Assembly (NCBI GenBank): GCA_937926105.1
Contig: CALANS010000128.1
Coordinates: 21,572 to 85,571, forward strand
Reading direction: 5' to 3'
DNA from: an uncultured Actinomycetes bacterium
GTDB taxonomy: Bacteria > Actinomycetota > Actinomycetes > Mycobacteriales > Nakamurellaceae
Length of the DNA stretch: 64,000 nucleotides
Below, one piece after another: positions 51,028 to 57,761 of this stretch. A program made the position numbers and the translations under genes. Under the pieces are notes generated by a model, which searched no databases, was not told where the DNA came from, and saw only the letters and a program-made list of their open reading frames with translations. Position 1 is the first letter of the stretch; every line of letters starts with the position of its first letter.

Positions 51028-52470
51028 CTCTGCCGCGGGTTCCGGGCCTGCCGTGCCCGGGCCGTCCACCGGTTCGGCCTGGTGCTCGGGCAGCTTGCGC
51101 AGCCGCCACAGCCCGCGGCTGGCCACCGGCAGCACCGACGCCAGCCCCGCGGTGGCGGCGATCCACAGGGTCGGCAGCACGCCGAGGTGGCTGGAGGCAA
51201 TACCGCCGACGAAGGCCCCGATCGGGATGGTGCCCCAGATCAGAAATCGTGCCGAGGCGTTCATCCGGCCGAGCATCCCCGGCGGGCACAGCCGCTGCCG
51301 GAAGCTGACGGTGGCGATGTTGTAGGCCACCACCATCGCCATGAACGCGATCTGCCCCACGATCAGGGTGGGGATCGTCGGCAGCAGCGATGCCAGCGGG
51401 AAGACGAATGGCAGCGGCGCGAAGATCGCGGCGGTGATGATGATCGTGGCACCCTCGCCGATCCTGCGGGTCAGCGGCGTGACGATGAGCGCGCCGGCGA
51501 ACCCCCCGATGGCGCCGACCGTCTCGATGATGCCGATAGTGACCGCCGACAGGCGCAGGTCGCGGACCATGTAGAGCATCAGCAGCGCGTTGGCGGCGCT
51601 GCCGGTCAGATTGCCGATCCCCGTGCAGGCCAGCAGCCGGCGCAGCAGTGGGTGGCGCACCACGAACGCCAGGCCCTCGGCGATCTCGGTGCGCAGCGGC
51701 CGACGCGTCTCGGGCGCCGGTGGGGTTTCCCGGTGCCGGATCCGCCACAGCGCCGCGGCCGAGGCCAGAAAGCCCGCCCCGTTGACCGCGATCACATCCG
51801 CCGCGCCCAGGACGCTGATCGCCGCGCCACCGGCAGCGGGCCCGGCTGCCCGCGAGACAGACTGGCTGGCCTGCAGTTTCGCGTTGCCCTCCACGATATG
51901 CTCGCGGCCCACCAGGAACGGCAGGTACGACTGGTAGCCGACGTCGAAGAACACCGTGAGCACGCCGACGGCGGTGGCCACTGCCGCGAGTTGGATGAAG
52001 GTGAGCCAGCCCAGCCACCAGGCCGCCGTCACCGACAGCAGCAGCAGCCCCCGGCCGATATCGGCGGCCAGCATGACGGCGCGCTTGCGCCACCGATCCA
52101 CCAGGGCGCCGGCCGGCAGACCGATCACCAGGAACCCCAGTCCCTCCAGGGTGCCCAGCAGGCCCATCTGGAACTCGGTGGCGGCCAGCACCGTCACCGC
52201 CAGATAGGGCAGCGCGATGCCACCGAACGACGCGCCCAGCTGACTGGCGGTGTCGCCGACCCACAGCCGCAGAAAGTCCGGGTGGCGCCACAACGCGCTG
52301 GCGGTGATGCGGCGGAACCACCGGCGGGGTCCGCGGGTGTGAGCCGGCTCGCCGGTCTGTGCCGGCTCGGTCAATGCGGTTGGCTCGACCAACGCGGCTG
52401 GCCCGGCCAGCACTGCCGGTCCGCCGGCTGGGTGCTGGTCGGACGATGATGACGCCTCGCTGGTACCCAC
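51010..52470 (-). CDS. MFS exporter (DHA3/EntS-like), divergent from ArsR-type regulator
   Basis: 486 aa. A 55-residue Pro/Ala/Glu-rich N-terminal tail precedes about 12 transmembrane helices. Motif A is GALVDRWRKRAVMLAAD; PYLAVTVLAATEFQMGLLGT and FFDVGYQSYLPFLVGREH are typical of this exporter group. The substrate is unknown. The start codon is 80 bases from the divergent HTH regulator gene, the standard layout for a repressor-exporter pair. The end overlaps dapF. Confidence 0.87.
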   Translation of the reverse strand: MGTSEASSSSDQHPAGGPAVLAGPAALVEPTALTEPAQTGEPAHTRGPRRWFRRITASALWRHPDFLRLWVGDTASQLGASFGGIALPYLAVTVLAATEFQMGLLGTLEGLGFLVIGLPAGALVDRWRKRAVMLAADIGRGLLLLSVTAAWWLGWLTFIQLAAVATAVGVLTVFFDVGYQSYLPFLVGREHIVEGNAKLQASQSVSRAAGPAAGGAAISVLGAADVIAVNGAGFLASAAALWRIRHRETPPAPETRRPLRTEIAEGLAFVVRHPLLRRLLACTGIGNLTGSAANALLMLYMVRDLRLSAVTIGIIETVGAIGGFAGALIVTPLTRRIGEGATIIITAAIFAPLPFVFPLASLLPTIPTLIVGQIAFMAMVVAYNIATVSFRQRLCPPGMLGRMNASARFLIWGTIPIGAFVGGIASSHLGVLPTLWIAATAGLASVLPVASRGLWRLRKLPEHQAEPVDGPGTAGPEPAAESPQPG

Positions 52471-52491
52471 GGACGTCAGTCTGCGATGATC

Positions 52492-52509
52492 GATTGGGAA
52501 ATGTCAATC
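52492..52509. promoter_or_regulatory. Inverted repeat between MFS and ArsR-type genes
   Basis: GATTG-N8-CAATC centred between the two divergent starts; TTGACA (minus strand, 52503-52508) overlaps one arm and looks like the -35 of the MFS gene. A plausible operator for the HTH protein, unproven. Confidence 0.4.
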
Positions 52510-52550
52510 ACTCCTGCCACAGCAGGTGGCCGGTTCGCTAGTGTCACGGT

Positions 52551-53099
52551 ATGAGCAGCGCGGCGCACTCGCTTGACGGCCTCGGAGCCGAGTTCGCCCG
52601 CCCGGAGCCGGGCCGGCGCCCGGCGACCGATGCGGAGCGGCGCGCCCTGGCCAGCGTGCTACGGCTGCGGATCCTGCGGCTGTGCCTGTATGAGCCGCTG
52701 ACCAACCGGCAGATCGCCGACCGGCTGGAACGCAACCCGGCGACCACCCTGCACCATGTGCGGACCCTGGTGGACCAGGGATTCCTGGTGGCCGGGGACC
52801 CCCGGCGCGGCCGGCGGGGGGCCCGCGAGATTCCCTACCGGGCGACGGGCAAGTCGTGGTCGCTGGACATGGGCGCTGCCCCCGTGGCGAATACCCTGCT
52901 GCGGACCTTCCTCGCGGAGGTGGCCGCGGTCCCTGAGGCCGAGGTGGACGCCAGCCGGCTCGGCCTGCAGCTGTCACCCGAGCACGAGCAGGAACTGCGC
53001 GCCCGACTGGCCGCGTTGCTGGACGAGTTCGCTCGCCGGCCGCAGGACCCGGGTGGCACGCGGTGGTCGTTGTTCCTGGCCATCCACCCCGAACCGTGA
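52551..53099 (+). CDS. ArsR-type winged-helix regulator
   Basis: 182 aa. Winged helix at about residues 30-105 (RILRLCLYEPLTNRQIADRL, NPATTLHHVRTLVDQGFLVA, then a basic wing with RRGRRGAREIPYRATG) and a C-terminal helical domain ending WSLFLAIHPEP. The domain layout is that of YdfH/DUF-type ArsR regulators without the metal-binding Cys of classical ArsR. Probably senses a small molecule and controls the divergent MFS exporter. Confidence 0.8.
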   Translation: MSSAAHSLDGLGAEFARPEPGRRPATDAERRALASVLRLRILRLCLYEPLTNRQIADRLERNPATTLHHVRTLVDQGFLVAGDPRRGRRGAREIPYRATGKSWSLDMGAAPVANTLLRTFLAEVAAVPEAEVDASRLGLQLSPEHEQELRARLAALLDEFARRPQDPGGTRWSLFLAIHPEP

Positions 53100-53214
53100 T
53101 GGGTGCCCGCAGGCTTGCCGGCCGGCCGCCGCACGCGAGCCGGGGATGGCGGGGCGCGACCGCACTCGTGACGGCCCCTTATTCGGTGGCCCGGCGTGGC
53201 ACCCTGGTGGGGAT

Positions 53215-54678
53215 ATGACTTCTTCTTCTTCGGCCGATCCTCGGCACACCGTCACCGTCGTCGACCCAGCCTGGGACGGGCCCAGTACTGGGCCCAGCAC
53301 TGCGGGCGAACGCGATCTCGCCGACCGCGCCGCGCTGCGCCGCGTCGCGGGGCTGTCCACCCAGCTCGCCGACATCACCGAGGTCGAGTACCGCGAACTG
53401 CAACTGGAACGTGTCGTGCTGGTCGGCGTGTGGTCAGGGCGGGATGCGGCCTCCGCCGCGGACGCCGACGCGTCGATGGCCGAACTCGCCGCGTTGGCCG
53501 AGACCGCCGGCTCAGTGGTGCTGGACGCGGTGGTGCAGCGCCGTCCACAGCCCGACCCGGCCACCTACGTGGGCTCGGGAAAGGTGGCAGAGCTGGCGGA
53601 CATCGTCGCGGCCACCGGCGCCGACACCGTGATCTGCGACGGTGAGCTGTCGGCCGGGCAGCTGCGCAACCTCGAGGAGAAGCTGCGGGTCAAGGTGGTC
53701 GACCGAACCGCGCTCATCCTGGACATCTTCGCCCAGCACGCCCGGTCCAAGGAGGGCAAGGCGCAGGTCGAGCTGGCGCAATTGAACTATCTGCTGCCCC
53801 GGCTGCGCGGCTGGGGCGCGGCCCTGTCCCGGCAGCGCGGCGGCCGGGTGGCGGGCGGCGCCGGAATCGGTTCGCGTGGCCCCGGAGAGACCAAGCTGGA
53901 GCTGGATCGACGGCGCATCGGCCGGCGCATCGCGCAGCTGCGCGCCGAACTGGCGGGGATGCGACGGGTGCGCGACACCAAGCGGTCCACCCGCCGGGCG
54001 AATCACGTTCCGGCGGTGGCGATTGCCGGCTACACGAACGCCGGCAAGTCGTCCCTGCTCAACCGCCTCACCGATGCAGGCGTGCTGGTGCAGGATGCGC
54101 TGTTCGCCACGCTCGATCCCACGACCCGACGGTCCCGCACGGCCGACGGCCGGGTATTCACCATGACGGATACAGTCGGCTTCGTCCGGCACCTGCCGCA
54201 CCAGTTGGTGGAGTCCTTCCGATCCACTCTGGAAGAGGTGGCGGAGTCCGACCTGGTGGTGCACGTGGTGGACGGGTCCGATGCCCGGCCGGAGGCGCAG
54301 GTCGCGGCGGTGCGCGAGGTGCTCGCCGATATCGACGCCGCTGACGTGCCCGAACTGATGGTCGTCAACAAGGTCGATGCGGCGGACCCGGTGACGCTGG
54401 CGCGGCTGCGGCATCTACTCCCGGGTGCGGTCTTCGTCTCGGCCCGCACCGGCGAGGGCATCGATGAGCTGGCCGAACGGCTGGCGGCGGCCCTGCCGGA
54501 CCCCGCGGTAGCGGTGCGCGTGCTGGTGCCGTTTACCGCCGGCTCCCTGGTATCCCGGGTGCACGCCGAGGGCACGGTGCTGGACGAGCAGCACACTGCG
54601 GCGGGAACGCTGCTGTCGGCGCGGGTTCCCGAGCACCTGGCTGGGGCACTGGCCGGCTACGCGGCGCCCGATTCCTGA
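53215..54678 (+). CDS. hflX: GTPase HflX (ribosome-splitting factor)
   Basis: 487 aa. N-terminal HflX domain (YVGSGKVAELADIVAATGAD, FAQHARSKEGKAQVELAQLN, GIGSRGPGETKLELDRRRI) and a GTPase domain: G1 GYTNAGKSSLLNRL, G2 DPTTRRSRT, G3 DTVGFVRHLPHQL, G4 NKVDAAD. HflX splits stalled or 70S ribosomes under stress. ATG at 53215 is used; the frame is open far upstream but non-conserved. The C-terminal domain ends near VPEHLAGAL. Confidence 0.95.
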   Translation: MTSSSSADPRHTVTVVDPAWDGPSTGPSTAGERDLADRAALRRVAGLSTQLADITEVEYRELQLERVVLVGVWSGRDAASAADADASMAELAALAETAGSVVLDAVVQRRPQPDPATYVGSGKVAELADIVAATGADTVICDGELSAGQLRNLEEKLRVKVVDRTALILDIFAQHARSKEGKAQVELAQLNYLLPRLRGWGAALSRQRGGRVAGGAGIGSRGPGETKLELDRRRIGRRIAQLRAELAGMRRVRDTKRSTRRANHVPAVAIAGYTNAGKSSLLNRLTDAGVLVQDALFATLDPTTRRSRTADGRVFTMTDTVGFVRHLPHQLVESFRSTLEEVAESDLVVHVVDGSDARPEAQVAAVREVLADIDAADVPELMVVNKVDAADPVTLARLRHLLPGAVFVSARTGEGIDELAERLAAALPDPAVAVRVLVPFTAGSLVSRVHAEGTVLDEQHTAAGTLLSARVPEHLAGALAGYAAPDS

Positions 54679-54901
54679 CTTTGGCCCGGCCACGGCTGCT
54701 GCCGAGGCGGCGCTCGGCCGGGTTCGGTCGATGGCCCGGGCGTCCGGACGCCGGCGAATGTTCCGATCTGGTCAATTCCCGTGCCGCGCGGCGTCCCCAG
54801 CCACGCCTGGTTGGGTATGGTGGGGGCGATAGAGCGTATCTCTCTCCGCACTCGCGCGACCGCGTCCCGGTGAAACGAGCACGGTGAACGAGGAGGTAAT
54901 C

Positions 54902-55237
54902 ATGGGTGGCTTGGCCTGGTGGCATTGGGTATTGATCATCGCGGCGTTCATCCTGCTGTTCGGCGCCAAGAAGTTGCCGGATGCGGCGCGCGGTCTCGGC
55001 CGGTCGTTGCGGATCCTCAAGTCCGAGGTATCCGCGATGCACGACGACGACGACAAGGCCAAGGCTGCCTCGGAGACCGACGCGACCGCCACGGTGGCGA
55101 CTCCGCCGGCGCAGATTGCAGCGAGCCCGGTGGCAGCGCCGCAGTCCGCTGCGCCGGCCACGCCACCTCCGGCGCAGACGACGGTGCCGGTGGTCAACGG
55201 GGTGCCGTCGAAGGCGGACTACCAGCAGTCCACCTGA
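54902..55237 (+). CDS. tatA: Sec-independent translocase subunit TatA
   Basis: 111 aa. One N-terminal transmembrane helix ([20 protein letters not shown]), the [20 protein letters not shown] hinge and amphipathic helix, then a charged and Pro/Ala-rich tail. TatA oligomers form the pore for folded proteins bearing twin-arginine signals. ATG has GAGGAGG just upstream. No tatC is nearby, so the translocase is split between loci. Confidence 0.93.
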   Translation: MGGLAWWHWVLIIAAFILLFGAKKLPDAARGLGRSLRILKSEVSAMHDDDDKAKAASETDATATVATPPAQIAASPVAAPQSAAPATPPPAQTTVPVVNGVPSKADYQQST

Positions 55238-55299
55238 TCCTCTCGGTCGTGGCTCATCGCGGGGGCGCAGTCCCCGGGTGAGCGGATCCGCAGGTTCCA

Positions 55300-55337
55300 C
55301 CAGGGCCCGCTCCCGGCCGACCGGGAGCGGGCCCTGG
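55300..55337. terminator. Bidirectional terminator between tatA and lexA
   Basis: Perfect 17-bp stem: CCAGGGCCCGCTCCCGG (55300-55316), loop CCGA, CCGGGAGCGGGCCCTGG (55321-55337). Lies between convergent genes 63 bases after tatA and 12 bases after the lexA stop, so it can serve both. Confidence 0.85.
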
Positions 55338-55348
55338 CACATCCCGAC

Positions 55349-56041
55349 TCAGATCTTGCGGATCACCGCGACGACCTTGCCCAGCACCGTGGCGTCATCG
55401 GCGGCGATCGGCTGGAACGCGGCGTTGTGCGGGATCAACCACAGGTGGCCGTCCTGCCGGCGCAGCGTCTTGACGGTGGCCTCGCCGTCGATCATCGCCG
55501 CGACGATGTCGCTGTTCTCCGCGGTGGGCTGCTGCCGCACGACAACCCAGTCGCCGTCGGTGATCGCGGCGTCCTTCATCGAGTCCCCGACCACCCGCAA
55601 CAGGAACGTGCTGCCCTCGCCGACGATCTCCTTCGGCAGCGGGTAGACGTCCTCGATCGCCTGCTCGGCCAGGATGGGGCCGCCAGCGGCGATCCGGCCG
55701 ACCATCGGTACGTACGCGGGAGCCGGCCGACCGCCTCGGGCGGCATCGTCCGCCACCTCCTCGGCCGGCCGGATGTCGACCGCCCGCGGCCTGTTCGCGT
55801 CCTTGCGGAGCAGGCCCTTGCGCTGCAGCGCATCCAGCTGGTACGCGACGGACGACGGTGACTTCAGGCCGACCAGCTCGCCGATCTCGCGCACGCTCGG
55901 CGGGTAGCCCCGCTCGGCGATGGACTCCCGAATCACCTGTAGCACCTTGCGCTGGCGCATCGTCAGCGCCTTGCCATGGGAGTCTGTCTCCGGGAACGGG
56001 ACGACCTCTCCGGTGGCTTGATCCTTCCGCGAGCGTGCCAT
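55349..56041 (-). CDS. lexA: SOS repressor LexA
   Basis: 230 aa. DNA-binding winged helix ([39 protein letters not shown]) and an S24 autoprotease domain: cleavage site Ala119-Gly120 in GRIAAGGPI, catalytic Ser154 in [11 protein letters not shown] and Lys191. RecA filaments trigger self-cleavage. ATG at 56041 has GGAGAGG upstream; a longer frame to 56065 is possible. Two LexA-type sites lie in the divergent region. Confidence 0.96.
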   Translation of the reverse strand: MARSRKDQATGEVVPFPETDSHGKALTMRQRKVLQVIRESIAERGYPPSVREIGELVGLKSPSSVAYQLDALQRKGLLRKDANRPRAVDIRPAEEVADDAARGGRPAPAYVPMVGRIAAGGPILAEQAIEDVYPLPKEIVGEGSTFLLRVVGDSMKDAAITDGDWVVVRQQPTAENSDIVAAMIDGEATVKTLRRQDGHLWLIPHNAAFQPIAADDATVLGKVVAVIRKI

Positions 56042-56085
56042 GCCACACCTGCCTCTCCGCGCCACCTCGGCGCCTGTGCCTCGTA

Positions 56086-56098
56086 GAACCTGTGGTTC
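56086..56098. promoter_or_regulatory. Palindrome at the lexA promoter, possible LexA site
   Basis: GAACC-TGT-GGTTC, a perfect 13-base palindrome 45 bases before the lexA start. GAAC/GTTC half sites are right but their spacing is 5 rather than the usual 4, so LexA binding is less sure than at the site near 56.2 kb. The flanking stretch 56100-56140 is AT-rich with TTATAA, a likely -10 for lexA. Confidence 0.5.
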
Positions 56099-56191
56099 TC
56101 TTTATAACAATTCAAACACTAGTCCTACCCTACGACACTCTGGACCTACCCGGTGTCGTACCGCTGGTGTACAACTCGGTCAGCAGTTCGA

Positions 56192-56207
56192 TAGAACGCT
56201 CGTTCGG
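56192..56207. promoter_or_regulatory. LexA (SOS) box in lexA / LysM-gene intergenic region
   Basis: TAGAAC-GCTC-GTTCGG fits TCGAAC-N4-GTTCGA in 10 of 12 positions. It is 72 bases before the LysM gene start and can also govern lexA on the other strand. Confidence 0.8.
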
Positions 56208-56278
56208 CCGGAGCATACCTCCCCCGGGCGACCAAGGGCCTCCGCTGCCGGGGGCATGTCGAGCAGACGAGGTGCACG

Positions 56279-56833
56279 ATGGCGATCCAGGTCGTACAGC
56301 ACAGGGGCGGCCGCCGATTCGGGCCGACGGCGCTGGCCGCACAGCTGCCGCCGGCCAGCCAGGTGGTGCCGGCGCGACCGGGGGGCCGGGTCCCGGGCGA
56401 CCCGGTGACGGCCGACCGATCACGGGTGCCAGAGCGGCGGCCGGTAGCGGATCGGCGCCCGGCGGCGACCAGGCCCCCCGGGCCGACGGCGGTCGGGGCG
56501 CCTGCCCGCGGGCGGCTTCGGGTGGCCGAGCGACCCTCGTGCCCCCCGGGAAGTTCGGCCGGTCCGTACCGGGTGAGCCGCTGGACGCGGCTGGCGATGA
56601 CGGTGGTCGTCGCGTTCGCGCTCATCGTGGCGGCGGTGACGATGGCGACTGGGTCGGGCACCGTGCCGACCCGGCTCGTCACCGTCCAACCCGGCGACAC
56701 CCTGTGGTCGATCGCGGCGCGGGAGGTGCCCGACATGGATCCTGCCGAGGCCGTGCTGCGGCTGGAGTCGCTCAACGAGCTGGCCGGCCCAGCGGTGCGG
56801 ATCGGCGATGTGTTGCGGATTCCGGCGCGCTAA
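56279..56833 (+). CDS. Membrane-anchored LysM protein, probable SOS-induced division inhibitor (Rv2719c/ChiZ-like)
   Basis: 184 aa. A 100-residue disordered, Arg/Pro-rich cytosolic region, one transmembrane helix ([20 protein letters not shown], about 107-126) and an external LysM domain ([16 protein letters not shown] to [10 protein letters not shown]). Same topology and the same place, divergent from lexA, as Rv2719c of M. tuberculosis (ChiZ) and DivS of C. glutamicum, which block division after DNA damage. An SOS box lies upstream. The ATG has GAGG six bases before it. Function by synteny and design. Confidence 0.87.
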   Translation: MAIQVVQHRGGRRFGPTALAAQLPPASQVVPARPGGRVPGDPVTADRSRVPERRPVADRRPAATRPPGPTAVGAPARGRLRVAERPSCPPGSSAGPYRVSRWTRLAMTVVVAFALIVAAVTMATGSGTVPTRLVTVQPGDTLWSIAAREVPDMDPAEAVLRLESLNELAGPAVRIGDVLRIPAR

Positions 56834-56922
56834 CGCATGCCGCGGCCGACGCGCCGGATCGAATACGCCGGACACGCCCATCGGTGCTTGCGTTAACGCG
56901 TCGCGCGATCTAGCTTTGACCC

Positions 56923-56949
56923 CTACATCTTGTAGTTACACGGGTGTAA
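56923..56949. promoter_or_regulatory. Two adjacent palindromes, NrdR-box-like
   Basis: CTACA-TCT-TGTAG (56923-56935) followed directly by TTACA-CGGG-TGTAA (56936-56949). NrdR boxes come as two closely spaced palindromes before ribonucleotide-reductase genes with an ACA...TGT theme, so NrdR autoregulation is plausible. The spacing and consensus fit only in part. Confidence 0.55.
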
Positions 56950-56950
56950 G

Positions 56951-56959
56951 TTGTCCACA
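56951..56959 (+). promoter_or_regulatory. DnaA-box match upstream of nrdR
   Basis: TTGTCCACA is the exact high-GC-actinobacterial DnaA box. A degenerate copy CTCTCCACA follows at 56971-56979. This suggests DnaA input on nucleotide-supply genes, not an origin, as there is no box cluster. Confidence 0.5.
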
Positions 56960-57006
56960 GGTTGGGGTACCTCTCCACAGGGGCTGTCCCCAGGATGGCC
57001 CGGGTT

Positions 57007-57035
57007 GTGCACCGGATATGCACAGTTCGGTGCAC
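57007..57035. promoter_or_regulatory. Inverted repeat upstream of nrdR
   Basis: GTGCACCG (57007-57014) and CGGTGCAC (57028-57035), 8-base perfect arms with a 13-base spacer, about 80 bases before nrdR. Unknown regulator. Confidence 0.45.
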
Positions 57036-57116
57036 ATCGACCGGTGGCATCACGGAGCGAACGGATCGACGGCAGCAGTATCAGCAGCCGGTAGCGTGGG
57101 AGGGGAGTGGTGGCCG

Positions 57117-57638
57117 ATGCGATGCCCGTTCTGTCGGCACGCCGACTCCCGGGTGATCGACTCCCGCGAGGTCGATGAGGGCCAGGCCATCCGTCGGCGG
57201 CGCTCTTGCCCGCACTGCTCGCGGCGGTTCACCACCGTCGAGGAGGCGGTGCTGTGCGTGGTCAAGCGCAGCGGCGCGACCGAACCGTTCAGCCGGACCA
57301 AGGTGATCGATGGCGTTCGGCGGGCCTGCCAGGGCCGGCCCGTCGACGAGGACGCGCTCGCCCTGCTGGCCCAGCAGGTCGAGGAGGCCGTGCGGGCCAC
57401 CGGGTCCGCCGAGGTGCCCAGCCACGAGGTGGGCCTGGCGATCCTGGGGCCGCTGCGGGATCTCGACGAGGTGGCCTACCTGCGCTTCGCCTCGGTCTAT
57501 CGGGCGTACACCAGCGCGGACGACTTCCTGGCCGAAATCCTGGCCCTGCGCGATGCCCACGACCACGGCGCGGACGACAGTGCGGTGCCCCACGGCGCCA
57601 TGGGACATCCACCCCGCCCACCGGTCGGGGTGGGCTGA
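57117..57638 (+). CDS. nrdR: Transcriptional repressor NrdR
   Basis: 173 aa. Zinc ribbon at the N-terminus (MRCPFC and [14 protein letters not shown], four Cys) and an ATP-cone domain ([20 protein letters not shown] onward). NrdR represses ribonucleotide-reductase genes when dATP is bound. ATG 57117 follows GGGAGGGGAG. nrdJ is the next gene, 123 bases on; palindromes upstream suggest autoregulation. Confidence 0.96.
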   Translation: MRCPFCRHADSRVIDSREVDEGQAIRRRRSCPHCSRRFTTVEEAVLCVVKRSGATEPFSRTKVIDGVRRACQGRPVDEDALALLAQQVEEAVRATGSAEVPSHEVGLAILGPLRDLDEVAYLRFASVYRAYTSADDFLAEILALRDAHDHGADDSAVPHGAMGHPPRPPVGVG

Positions 57639-57761
57639 GGCAGTCTCGTCACCGCTGCCCGCCCCGGGTGCCATGGGTACCCATCTCGCATACGACGACC
57701 ATCACCAGCACCACGGCCCGACGCCGGGGGACACATCACGATCGGGAAAGGATCGCCCACC

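Noticed and set aside
56951..56979. Replication origin suggested by DnaA-box-like sequences
   Set aside because: Only one exact box and one weak one, no AT-rich unwinding region, and no dnaA/dnaN nearby. Kept only as a possible regulatory site.
57639..57761. Cobalamin riboswitch before nrdJ
   Set aside because: The gap is too short and the B12-box sequence is not present.
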